Assembly: GCA_022264855.1 (NCBI GenBank)
Contig: JABYQU010000067.1
Location: 101,376-165,375, forward strand
Source of the DNA: Lenzites betulinus
Taxonomy: Eukaryota > Basidiomycota > Agaricomycetes > Polyporales > Polyporaceae
DNA: 64,000 nucleotides
Direction of reading: 5' to 3'
In this document: in pieces, positions 35,353 to 45,210 of the stretch
Position numbering within the stretch: position 1 is the first letter of the stretch
How the letters are laid out: every line of letters starts with the position of its first letter
The notes under the pieces: model-generated
What the model saw: the letters and a program-made list of their open reading frames with translations, nothing else
Told to the model about the DNA's origin: nothing
The model's database searches: none
Program-made: the position numbers and the translations under genes

Positions 35353-36828
35353 ATGTCTGGAGTAGAAAACACGGGAGGACCCCCTGCGGGCATTAACAGG
35401 GTCGAAGGGGGCGCATATAGTCAGGCCTCAGGCACCGGCGGCAATGAAGCACAGCATGATCTCACCACCACGGTGGGCCGCGTGGCCGAAAACGAGGCTC
35501 GCGCCGCCAGGAACGTGTTGCGCGTCTTCCGAAGGGAGGCGGGAGAAGAGGGTGTCGACGCGGACGAGGTATTGTTAGAACTGGAAGGGGCAGACCCGTC
35601 CGGCGGAGAGAACGAGTTCCTCGAGCCAATCACCCAGACGTCGGCGACGATGTCGTCACAGAGCGAACCCCTTGCGGGGGTCGCAGGTACAGCACAGGCG
35701 GGGAACATCACTCACTTCGAGGCGTTCATGTTGGCGATGAGGCAGGAGGGCGACCTCAAGGACAAGGCGTTGGCCTATCTGCAGTCGCTGGCCCCGGGGG
35801 CCAAAAAGGACGCGGAGGAGAAGGACACGGGGGTTCTGAAGGAATCCGCGGCTATGGCCGCCGAGCAGAGGGCCGCCAGACGTAATCGCATCGACCGGAG
35901 GCTAATCAACCTGGTTAAACTAGGCTTCCACCTGCCCTTGACCCTGTGCACCAACGAGGCTCTGGAGATCGTGCGGCAGTCTCCGGCGAGGCTCACGTGC
36001 AAGAACCAGACGGACTTCTCGGGCGCCAAGGTCTCGGTGGTCGATGTCACCGTCGGGTGGCCGGAGGAGTCGTCCCTCACTTCGGAACAGTGGCGCGATG
36101 CCTGGACGAACTATCTGACTATCCTACCGGAGGTGCTAGAGCCAGAGGGAGTAGAGCGATTCAAGAGACACCACAACTTTCTGGTCAGGCAGCAGAATTT
36201 CAGTACTCGCTTCCCGGCTATCCTCCGCTTTGACATCGGCATCAGACACGACTACTTCTGGGGCAAAGAATGCGTACCATTCTTCCCGGCCTCTTACGAG
36301 TACGTTGCGGAGCTCGCGCAAATTCAAAGCGACATTTCGATGGAACACTTGGTCGGAACGAACAGCGGATCGGGGGGATTGAACAGCGGGCGCTTCCAGC
36401 CTTACCCCTCTCAGTCCGATCGCGGGGGTTCCGCGAACAAGCGTGGCGGCGGCGCGGGCTACAACACGGGCGGTGGCGGCGGCGCGGGGAACAATGGCGG
36501 CGGAGGCTACCGAAACGACGGCCAACGATCATTTCGGAGAGGCAGGTCGCCCACGTCCGGCGGGCCCCTCTGCCTTATCTGCGGCCAGAACGGACATCGC
36601 GCGGACGGGTGCACGCGAAACAGACTTCCAAACAACTCCCCGGCCTTCTCCACTTACTCAAACGGCCAACTCGTCGCAGTCGCTTCCGGAAACTTCATCT
36701 GCATGTCTTGGAACGCCAGCGGCAAGTCCCCCTGCACCAACTATCGCTGTCCTGGAGGGAGCGGAGTCCACGCTTGCTCTTTCTGTGGGTCCACCGCGCA
36801 TTACGCCGGTAGTCGGAGGTGCATCTGA
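35353..36828 (+). CDS. Ngaro Gag-like protein with zinc knuckle
   Basis: 491 residues. The N-terminal half is charged and helical, the middle has a capsid-like part (FHLPLTLCTNEALEIVRQSP, DAWTNYLTILPEVLEPEG), then a Gly-rich stretch (GGGAGYNTGGGGGAGNNGG) and a CCHC knuckle CLICGQNGHRADGC. A second Cys/His set follows at the end (CSFCGSTAHYAGSRRC). It should package element RNA in a cytoplasmic particle. The start follows A1 directly. Its last 386 bp overlap the next frame, which lies in +1 relative to it, so RT could be made by frameshift or reinitiation. Confidence 0.8.
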   Translation: MSGVENTGGPPAGINRVEGGAYSQASGTGGNEAQHDLTTTVGRVAENEARAARNVLRVFRREAGEEGVDADEVLLELEGADPSGGENEFLEPITQTSATMSSQSEPLAGVAGTAQAGNITHFEAFMLAMRQEGDLKDKALAYLQSLAPGAKKDAEEKDTGVLKESAAMAAEQRAARRNRIDRRLINLVKLGFHLPLTLCTNEALEIVRQSPARLTCKNQTDFSGAKVSVVDVTVGWPEESSLTSEQWRDAWTNYLTILPEVLEPEGVERFKRHHNFLVRQQNFSTRFPAILRFDIGIRHDYFWGKECVPFFPASYEYVAELAQIQSDISMEHLVGTNSGSGGLNSGRFQPYPSQSDRGGSANKRGGGAGYNTGGGGGAGNNGGGGYRNDGQRSFRRGRSPTSGGPLCLICGQNGHRADGCTRNRLPNNSPAFSTYSNGQLVAVASGNFICMSWNASGKSPCTNYRCPGGSGVHACSFCGSTAHYAGSRRCI

Positions 36829-38699
36829 GAGGGATCGGGTGATCACCACCTATCGCGCGGACGTCTTCGAGGAGGAGTTGCGCAGGTGGGGCCTCTGGGG
36901 GGAGTTCGGCTACTTGCCGACGAGGTTGCGATCGGGTTTCCCGATTGGGGACATGGTACCGCTGGAGCGGACCTTCACACCGGAAAATCACAAGGGGGGG
37001 AAAGATAACATGGCCTTCATCGAGGAGTATGTGGCGGAGCAGGTAGCGCTGGGGCACATGACGGGACCTTACACGCGCGGGCGCGTCGAGGAGATCCTCG
37101 GATCGCATTTCCGATCGTCGCCTTTATCGGTGGTCGAGAAGGCGGGGTCGAAGGGGAAGTGGCGGCTCATCCAGAACTGCTCCTTCCCGGACGAGTTTGG
37201 AAACTCAGTCAATGACATGATCGACTCGGACGATTTTCCTACGAAGTGGGGCACAGCAGCCGAGGTTGGCGAAATAGTGAGTTTTTTCATTCATTTCAGT
37301 GCGGGGCACAGGGATTCCGCGCGGGGCGCGAGTGCTAGAAGGCACAGAGTTGCGCAGTGCGCTTGGCACGGAGATAGCGCGGGGAATCAATGGGGTCGCG
37401 CAGATGCGGACCGGTGCAGATGCACGAGCGCGGGGCGCGGGAGAGAACAAGTCGCGCTGGGGTCGCGCGAGCAGAGGCTCATGTTTTTCGCAGGTAGCGA
37501 ACGCGCCGCCGGGCGCACAGATGGCGACGCTGGACATCGATGCCGCGTTTCGGAGGATCCCGATATGGCCGCCGCACAAACCGTACCTCGTCGTACAGGC
37601 AAAACCGGATCAATTCTTGATCGACCACGTTTGCGGCTTCGGAGTAGCCTCGGGGACCGGACTTCAGGGGGCCGTGATGGACCCGTTCGTCGCGCTGTTG
37701 GACGCGCGTGGCTGGGGGCCGAACCGGAAGTGGGTCGACGACCTAAACAACATGCGGTTTCCGATCGCCGAGGGGGCGAAACCGGGCGAGTGGATCTACA
37801 AGCATTCGGTGCTCGACATCTTCGAGCTCGCGGGGAGACTAGGGGTGCCCCTTCACCAAGAGAAGTGGACTCTGCACCAGGACACGGGCGAGTACGCCGG
37901 ATTTCTGTGGGACCTCCCAAACAAGACGGTGGCGCTGGCAGACAAGAAGCGCGAAAAGTATCTTGCAAGGCTGGACGCGACGCTGGGCGACGCGAAGAAC
38001 GGCGCGGGGCGCGTGGACTTAAAATCGATGCAGATCATCAACGGTACGCTATCACATTGCACGTTCGTCTATGTCTCGGGCAGATCGTACCTGGCGGGTC
38101 TGAGTTCGTTCATCGCGTCGTTCACGAACGAGCACGCGGGCCGCTATCCCCCGAAGTCGGTCATCTCAGATCTGAAGTGGTGGCGCGCCATCTTGGCGCA
38201 ACCGAGCATCCGGCGGGCGCTGGTGCCCAGAGGGGAGCTTCGTGACCTCGACATGTGGGTCGATGCATCATCGTCGTGGGGTATCGGGCTAGTGATCGGC
38301 GATGGATGGGACGCTTGGAAATGGGCGGTGCCATATGAGGTTTGGCACGCACAGGGCAGGGACATCGGGTGGGCCGAGATGGTTGCCATCGAACTCCTCA
38401 TGAGGAGAGTCAAGGAGCTGGGCTGGAGGAACGCAGATCTCCGTATCCGGAGCGATAACGAGGGCGTCATCAAAGCCTTTCTGAGGGGGAGGAGCAGGAA
38501 TTGGCAGGTCAACTTATCGATTCGTCGAACAGAGCACCTCTGCCTCACAAACAACCTCGTGGCCAGGCCCGAGTACGTCAATACCAAGATCAACAGATCC
38601 GATCCGGTGTCTCGCGGCATACCGGACCACACGCTGAAGCGCTTCCACTCGAACTTCGAACTCCCAAAGGAGTTAGGCGCATTTCTTTGCCATGTCTAG
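36443..38699 (+). CDS. Ngaro reverse transcriptase / RNase H
   Basis: Exons up to 37276 and 37494-38699, with a 217 nt GTGAGT...TTCGCAG intron in between. Splicing joins AAEVGEI to VANAPPGAQMATLDIDAAF, restoring the RT palm. Visible are the fingers (WRLIQNCSFPDEFGNSVNDM), motif A DIDAAFRRIPI, motif C WVDDLNN, thumb, and an RNase H domain (DMWVDASSSWGIGLVIGDG, GWAEMVAIELL, RIRSDNEGVIKAF). The true start may lie near 36,835 after Gag or inside Gag; I give the frame's first Met. The stop overlaps the recombinase ATG in ATGTCTAG at 38,692-38,699, suggesting coupled translation. Confidence 0.85.
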
Positions 38700-40037
38700 T
38701 ACGACCACGCCAACTCCAATGCCCGTCGTTTCGGGCGCGCTGTCTAGCGGATCGGTGGGAACGGTAGCCCGGGTCGGGACTACCACGACACATCGTTCGT
38801 CGCGAACGCTTACGCAGCGCAAACCTCGTCGACCACAATCACAAAACGCGGTGGCAGCATCCTCGCTGCGACCGTTCGTTCTAGCAGATGAGCGCATCAC
38901 GCGCTGGTCAACCCCGCATTCAATTCAGTTCCAGAATCGTCTTGAAACATTCCTTTCTCCCTCGGCTTCTTCTCAGCTCTTCACGGTCATGGCGCATGCT
39001 CTCGAGTTACGAACTAGAAAAAACTACGGCGCCGGTCTCTTGCGATTCACCCAGTTCTGTGATAGTCTCTCCATTCCCGAAGAAGCTCGCATGCCGGCCG
39101 GGGACGTTCTGATCGCGGCCTTTGTGGCCCATCACGCGGGACGCGTTCGATTTGACACGATCGCGGGCTGGCTATCAGGACTAGCAGTCTGGCACGCGCT
39201 AAACGGGGCGCGGTGGGTGGGAGGAAACATCCTCATTTACGCGAAAAAAGGCGCCAAGAAACTGGAGCCACCGCCGCTGGCAAAGCGCCCGCCGGTCACC
39301 CTCGAGCACATGCACGCTCTCTTCGCGAGGTTGGACCTCAAAAACACTTTTGACGCAGCAGTGTTCGCGGTAGCGTGCTCCGCTTTCTGGGGTTGTAGGA
39401 GGTACGAACTCGTTGCGAGTATCGCAAGGGACAATGCTAATCTGTCAACATCAGGCTCGGCGAGCTAGTGATCCCCTCTCGCTTCGGGTTCGAAGCGGAG
39501 AAGCACGTTGGCGCAGGCGTTGACGTGGGAGTCCGAACATTGCCCAGCGGCGTCAGATACGCTGTATTCCACATACCCTGGACGAAAACGACCAAGAACG
39601 ACGGCGCCGACATCATTCTGACAGCGAACACAGACCCGACGGACCCAGTCACCGCGCTTATGCATCACCGATCGGTCAATCACGCACTGCCCGACGACGC
39701 GCCGATGTTCGCGTTCGAGACCTCGGAGGGTCCGGGTTGGGCCCCGATGACTCGCGACTGGTTCCTCAATCGTTGCAACACGATCTGGATCGGAGCGGAC
39801 CTGGGTGTTCTCACGGGACACTGTTTCCGTATTGGAGGAGCCACTGAGCTTCTGCTGCGGGGTACGCACCCGGACATTGTCGCCACGCAGGGCGGCTGGA
39901 AGTCGAAGGCCTTTCTGGAGTATTGGAGGAAAATAGAGGCAATCCTGCCGCTGTTCATTTCGAAGTCTTTTGATCAGTCACGGGCGATTTCGTTATCGAA
40001 CTCGATAGAAGAGTTCAGGATTAGGCACAATCATTGA
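38692..40037 (+). CDS. Ngaro tyrosine recombinase
   Basis: Exons 38692-39401 and 39455-40037 (53 nt intron) give 430 residues. Splicing turns the genomic reading after GCRR into GCRRLGELVIPSR, restoring the first catalytic arginine with its Arg-x-x-Glu context. The C-terminal box GHCFRIGGATELLLRGTH supplies the H-x-x-R pair, followed by GGWKSKAFLEYWRK with the Trp and the tyrosine nucleophile candidate. The N-terminal part holds a SAM-like core-binding domain (TRKNYGAGLLRFTQFC). It integrates the circular cDNA without target duplication, in place of a DDE integrase. Confidence 0.87.
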
Positions 40038-40110
40038 TCGTTTGTAATTCGGACAGTTAGATTCATTGTTCACATTCAGAGCTCGCTTTGTGTGGGGGAG
40101 TCGGGCGCGC

Positions 40111-41366
40111 TGTCGGATGAATATCCGGGAATCGATTGATTAATAAAATGGTGAGGGGTTTAATGTGATGGATGATTCCGGATTCTGCCGCAAAGCTTGT
40201 GGGGTTTCTTCTTTTTCCAACAGAGGCCTTGCCGAGTTCGTGACTAAGCCGGGCTGGCTGTGATCCTGTATGACAGTCCGCGGTGTGTGGTATGGTGTGA
40301 TATAGAAACTATAACGGTGTCTGTGTGTCGTAGGTGTGTGCGAGGGTGTCCTGATTCTGCGAGTGGTCGTGGCCGTGAAATATCTTGCGTGTGTCTTCTG
40401 TGTTCTGGGTCGTCTGAGTCTCTCTGTCTCCTGAGGTTAGTGGTTGTCGTAAGGCTCCGGTGAACCCCAACCAATCTAACAAATCCGTGTTCTGTCGTGC
40501 AATGTCATATGCTAGTAGTTGTCGTAAGATTCACGGCGAATCCCAACTAATCTAGCTCAATCTGTGGGCTACTAAGGGTAATGACTGTGTGTAGTTGGCT
40601 GATGTGACTGCTAAGCTGAGTGTGCTACTGGTGCTACTGCTTATGCCACTGCAAGCTGGCTTGCATGGCAGGCAAGGGGAAATAGCTGAGAAAATGTGTG
40701 TTATTCCCTCCCTGCCTTGCTCACCCCGGTATTTATACCTGAGGACGAGGGGCGTGGGAGCTGATTGGTAATACATATGTAAGCAAAATCTACGCTGACG
40801 AATCCATGTCCAGCACTTTCTCCATCCTTCTACCTCTTTCCTACTCCTTCCAGAATATTCCAGAATATTCCACACTCTTCCAGGCACTTCCATAGATCCT
40901 TCCAGACAGTTCTTGGTATGTTGAGAAGCTTCCGGCGCCTTCTCTCGGAATGTTCCTTGTCTTTCCCATACTTTCTAGAATGTTCCGCCGTGTTCTGGCT
41001 CATTCTCTCTGGTTCCAGTCTGTTCTTGTGGTTACTCCTTTATTCCTGCTTGTTCTGTGTTGATGCTAGCGTTTTCTAGATGGTTCTGGGATGTTCTCTG
41101 ACTACTCCAGGTGTTTCCGGGGGTTTCTGGAATGTTCCGTACTGTTCTAGTGGGTTCCGTACTGTTCTAGTGGGTTCCGTACTGTTCCGCTAGGTTCCGT
41201 ACTATTCTGCGAGGTTCCGTACTGTTCTACTATTCTCTGGTGGTTGCTAGAACCTTCTGGTGCATGCTTGGGATGATGGTATGTCTGTGTTCATGACCTT
41301 TGGTTCACACACTGTCTGTACCGCTAGCCGTCAGGCTCAAGTACCAAACTGGTTTGGTGCGTGACA
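40111..41366 (-). repeat. 3' LTR of the 11 kb element
   Basis: 1,256 bp bounded by TGTCGG and GTGACA on the plus strand, so it runs TGTCAC...CCGACA in the element's sense. It contains the U3 TTC array (40,818-41,235), a TATA box (GGTATAAATA, 40,730-40,738), and in the R/U5 part two diverged copies of a 41 bp unit beginning TTGTCGTAAG (about 40,440-40,550). Translated stretches are identical to the other LTR. Confidence 0.92.
40818..41235 (-). promoter_or_regulatory. U3 array of 10 bp-phased TTC triplets / heat-shock elements
   Basis: About 38 TTC triplets on the plus strand (GAA on the coding strand) fall at nearly exact 10 bp steps through 418 bp, ending 80 bp upstream of the TATA box. Perfect alternating pentamers occur, e.g. 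TTCcaGAAtaTTCcaGAAtaTTC in phase at 40,848-40,870 and TTC-GAA-TTC at 40,973 and 41,125. Positions 41,131-41,230 form five 20 bp tandem units (GTTCCGTACTGTTCTAGTGG). Triplets repeated every 10 bp match the step-type heat-shock element of yeast Hsf1. Heat control is inferred. Confidence 0.75.
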
Positions 41367-41562
41367 TCCGCCCCACAGTCATACGGCCGTCCTCGGTCGT
41401 CCCAACCTATTTCCGACTTCAACTGACTTGTTCTGAGTCCTCTCCATGTCTCCGGGGTATGCGGGGTACAGAGATCGTGGCATAAATACAATCGCGCGTA
41501 TCGACAACATGTGGGGCACGGGTACTAGCAAGCTTGGGTACGTGCGTAGCTACTTCCGGTGA
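41367..41562. other. 3' end of the LTR element interior, polypurine side
   Basis: Short non-coding stretch between the accessory frame and the 3' LTR. On the minus strand TGTGGGGCGGA next to the LTR is the likely polypurine tract. Confidence 0.4.
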
Positions 41563-42276
41563 CTATGGGTGTCTTGAGCAGGCGGTAATAGAGCAAAGGC
41601 GGGGAACGTACGGCACTCTGACCCACAGAGTCGGCATTGTTGCTGGTATCCGGGGGTACCAGCGGGCTTGCAATGCGGAGCTCAGCGGCGGGAGCACGTC
41701 GGGGATGGGCGTCGTACGTGTGCTGTTCGGGTGGAGGTGGCCAGTGATGCTAAGAAGCGCGGCGACAATGGGTGCGACGTAACCAAGAAGTCCACCTAGC
41801 TTGCGGTACCGGACCGCAAGAAGAACGTGGCTGTCGGGGACGTTTCGGGGGGTGATGGCGAGAACCACAAAGTCTGTCTGATACTCGACGATACGCTCGA
41901 CATGCGCAACGAAGCCGATAGCTTGCTCGGCGGGGAACAATTTGAACAGGCGGATGTGAGAGTTGATGTATACCATGTGATCTTCCTCTCCTCCATCGTA
42001 AACGAGCATCGTGTAGTTCTCCATGGCGAAGACATTGTATGCGGGGAGCTCGGCAGCGGGGAAGCGCGGGGAGGACATGCTGGGTGTGCGGAGAGATGAA
42101 CGGGGAGAGTGATGCGTCGGGGACTGGGGTGATGCGCTGGGGGGGCCTTGCGGTATGCATGTGTTTTGAGCGAGGCCTTCCCAGTACTGTCTATTCGGTA
42201 ATCGGACGGATAACATCAGATCTCGGGGATCGGCAGTCAATCTCGCAGAATTCCGATATTCTCTGGTGGGAAGCAT
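41563..42276 (-). CDS. Accessory frame of the LTR element, 237 codons
   Basis: No known family. From an internal Met (42,077) it reads MSSPRFPAAELPAYNVFAME, then a compact alternating region (NYTMLVYDGGEEDHMVYINS, IRLFKLFPAEQAIGFVAHVE, QTDFVVLAITPRNVPDSHVL) and a hydrophobic segment GLLGYVAPIVAALLSITG. The composition looks like a folded domain followed by a membrane-type helix. It lies on the same strand as Gag, nearest the 3' LTR, where other retroelements keep extra genes. A TATAAATA-like box on the minus strand near 42,744-42,751 could serve it. Function unknown. Confidence 0.45.
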   Translation of the reverse strand: MLPTREYRNSARLTADPRDLMLSVRLPNRQYWEGLAQNTCIPQGPPSASPQSPTHHSPRSSLRTPSMSSPRFPAAELPAYNVFAMENYTMLVYDGGEEDHMVYINSHIRLFKLFPAEQAIGFVAHVERIVEYQTDFVVLAITPRNVPDSHVLLAVRYRKLGGLLGYVAPIVAALLSITGHLHPNSTRTTPIPDVLPPLSSALQARWYPRIPATMPTLWVRVPYVPRLCSITACSRHP

Positions 42277-43230
42277 GTTTCTTGTACGATCTGATCTGTC
42301 TTCAGGCGCCCCGCAGTCATGGCTTCTTTCCTCGGCGGTGTGAACTGCGGTCTCCGGCTGCTCCTTATCTCTCGGCGGTGCATGCTATTAATTCCGACGA
42401 CTTCTATCCACGTGGCATCCTCGTGTCTGGCCTCGTGCTGATCGGGGTGGATGACCGTGTGGGAATTCCTTGCTGTAACTGACGCTTGGCTTGTTCAAAG
42501 TCTTGCTGGCTGTCTGGCGGTGAATTCCCATCCTCCTTTCTCCTTCCTCGAGGGTCGTTTCCTCCGCTACGTGGACCTCGTCCTTAGCTTTGTCCTGGGG
42601 CAGCTGTTCTGTGGTCCAGTCGGTCTCGTGCGTAGTTCTCCGGGTTGTGCATTCATTCAACGTAGGTGTGAGTATTAATGTTCATCTTTGCAGATGGCTT
42701 GTACAATGCCAATCCCGTCTCGAACGGCTGACTGGGGCGGTGATATTTATACCATTTCTTTGGTGCGTCGTGTGTTCTCTTTTGGCTACCTCAACGTCTG
42801 ACGTGTCCTACATAGTTCCTCTTCTTCATTCAACTCTACGTGGCACCACTATCCATAGGCAGAGGACCGGTGTCCGCGTATGTGTTGTGATCCTTTTGCT
42901 CCTTTTGCTGTTCTCTCGCTTTTGTGGTGCATGTGTCCATGCTATCATTTCTATATCCTTGTTCGCTGATTGGGTATACAGCTTTCGTTCTAGAGTGCTT
43001 GATTGGTAGGTAGCCAGGCAGGCAGTGGTACTCGCTGTATTTCTATAGAGACAAGACATGTGTGTGACAGAAAAGCGGTAGACTGTGCGTGTGTCCAGGT
43101 TGAGTGTGATTATGTTTCCATTTCTCCGTTTCATATGCAATACATGGCAGGGTACGGTTCCGGCCGCCCCGCAGTCATGCTGCTATCCTATTGGTGGTGC
43201 TACATTGCCCAGCGGCTATGTCCCTAATTC
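42277..43230. other. LTR element interior, no clear frame
   Basis: Pyrimidine-rich on the plus strand with a minus-strand TATA-like TATAAATA near 42,744. A GTGTGT-rich patch lies near 43,060-43,110. No domain seen. Confidence 0.35.
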
Positions 43231-43461
43231 TCATCTCCGTCGTGCTCGCCGTGATGGTGCAATCCCAAAGGTTGGACGGCGTGCTTCCCGGTCCTGTGTG
43301 TGCTTCATCGTCTTTGCGTGCTTGATCATTCTCTGAATGACTTTCTTGCGGGTACTCGTCTCCTTCATCTTCTTCTTCCCAAACCAGGCGCCTCGCCTAC
43401 GCCTCTGTTTCTCTTCCTTCTCAAGCTCCCGTAAAGTATTGTCGAGTACTTTGTTCTTCAT
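43231..43461 (-). CDS. Small highly basic frame of the LTR element
   Basis: 76 codons, starting MKNKVLDNTLRELEKEEKQR and rich in Lys/Arg throughout (RRRRGAW, FGKKKMKE, RKKVIQRMIKHAKTMKH). It begins about 120 bp downstream of a minus-strand TATATAA box (43,581-43,590) that is itself preceded by a short TTC-phased array. It could be a nucleic-acid-binding peptide. Short length and lack of homologues known to me keep confidence low. Confidence 0.35.
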   Translation of the reverse strand: MKNKVLDNTLRELEKEEKQRRRRGAWFGKKKMKETSTRKKVIQRMIKHAKTMKHTQDREARRPTFGIAPSRRARRR

Positions 43462-43580
43462 ATAGAGCAGTCAACTGTGATAGATGGGTACTAAAAGGGT
43501 GTATGTGGGGTACAAGTGATGGTTGGGAGTCCTGATACTGTGGGGGGGGTGTCCTTGTGCTGTCCTGGGTCAGGCGGGGC

Positions 43581-43708
43581 TTTTATATAATTTTCTGGTA
43601 ATTTTCTACAATTATCTGGCATTTTATAGACATTTCTAGATGTTTCTGGATATTTCTCGGGGCTTCTCGGGGTGTCTCGGGCTCTTAGGGAATTTATCTA
43701 GAATTTTC
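43581..43708 (-). promoter_or_regulatory. Internal TATA box with TTC-phased array
   Basis: TTTTATATAA at 43,581-43,590 on the plus strand reads as a TATA box for minus transcription. Upstream of it TTC occurs at 43,593, 43,604, 43,634, 43,644, 43,654, 43,664 and 43,706, mostly at 10 bp steps as in the LTR U3. It may drive the 76-codon basic frame and the frames beyond. Confidence 0.5.
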
Positions 43709-45210
43709 TTGGACCGTCGCGGGGTGTGGAGCCGTGTGCGTGATGGTGCGCGGTCGTTCGATGGCGTTCTTTGGTCGGGATATCCAAATCGAGCCGGGCG
43801 GGGCGTATGGCAGGCTGGCGCTGGCGCGGGGCGTCGGGAGTTGCTTGTACGGGCCGTTAAGCGCCGGTCTGCGTGTCTGCGTACATAATCTTGCTGTTTT
43901 CGGCCGTGCGTGGCTGTCGCGTGGGTTCCGTGTGGCCTGTAAGCGCCATAGTGACGTCCAAATCGAGCTGGTGGGCCTAATCGGGAATCTTGCATAAGCT
44001 TTGCCATTCTGGGAATTCGCGTGCGCGTCGCGTGCGCGTCGCGTGGGCCGGAAGCGCTCGGGTTCGGTGGCCGGTCTCCGGGGCACGTGCTTGTGCTGCG
44101 GTAGGCTGCGGTAAGTACATCTGCGCGCTTGTCACTTTTCTTGCTTTCTCCTCGCCCTGCTTGCGTGTCGTCCTCCTCGTCCTCCCTCGTGCTTGCTGGT
44201 GGTGCTCGACCGCCGGACCTCGTGTCCGAGCGCGTCTCTCATACGTCCTTCACTGTGTTTGGTCTCGTTTTGGTCGTGCTTCCTCCTCTCGTCCCTCTTG
44301 TTCTTGCTCGTCGGCTACTTTTCTTCGTTCTTGCTTCCTCGGACACGGCTGCCTGCGGCTTGAAGCTCGAACGCGACCCTTTCCGAGTAGGATGGCGTGT
44401 GGGCGGCGTGGGATCGAGAGTTGCGCGGGTTAGGGTGGATTGTGGGCAGGGCGACGGGGTATGCGGGCATGCGGCCGCGGTGGCGGGGTATCAGGTATGT
44501 ACTAACCGTCATTTCTTGTGTGTGTGGGCGTGTGCGGGCGGCGCGAGGCGCTTCAAGAGGCCCGTATGCGTTCTGGGACGAGCGCGAGCGGCTGGGCAAC
44601 GTTCAAGAAGCCTACGCGCACGTCCTTCATGCACGGCCCGCGTCCGTCTCGTACGCCTTGTGCGTGAGCGAGCTCGGGCGCGGTGCTAGGGAGTGTGCGC
44701 ATGTGCGTACGTCTGTGTGCTAACATTTTGTCTTCTGCAGATTTGTTTCCGAGTCTTCATAGCCGTTAGGCTCGTTTCTTCCAGACCTCGCTCTTCTCTT
44801 TTCGTTTTCCGGCCTTCCCATCCCTTGCTCCTCTGTCTGGTCATTCCATGCTCGTTTCTTATAAGGGCATCAGGTACGTGCTCTGCCGATTTTGCTAACT
44901 CTACGCGTCCGCGCACATCGTATGCCGGGCGGTGGAGCTCGGGCGTGGATCGGGCGTGGGTCACTTGGCCCACGCTTGCCCGTTCGGGCTCTGTCGTCCG
45001 TGCTGCCTGTGGCGTTCATCAACAATTCAAGAAGCATGGCTATAGTAGTACAGGGGTAGGTAGGGCCTGCTACGTAACGGTACAATCGGCCATCCAGGCC
45101 GTGCTACGAAACGAATCAAAGGGACTCAGGCGGGTGGGGCATCAAGCCGACGGGGTGGTGATGACATGAGAACTCGGGCCTGCGCTCCGGGCGCGGTGCT
45201 ATACAACTAA
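43709..45210. other. LTR element interior, GC-rich, unresolved
   Basis: Several overlapping frames on both strands, none with a motif or a credible exon chain. A repeated GTGCGCGTCGC patch lies near 44,020-44,045, and a T/C-rich stretch at 44,130-44,330. I see no polymerase signature here. Confidence 0.4.
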
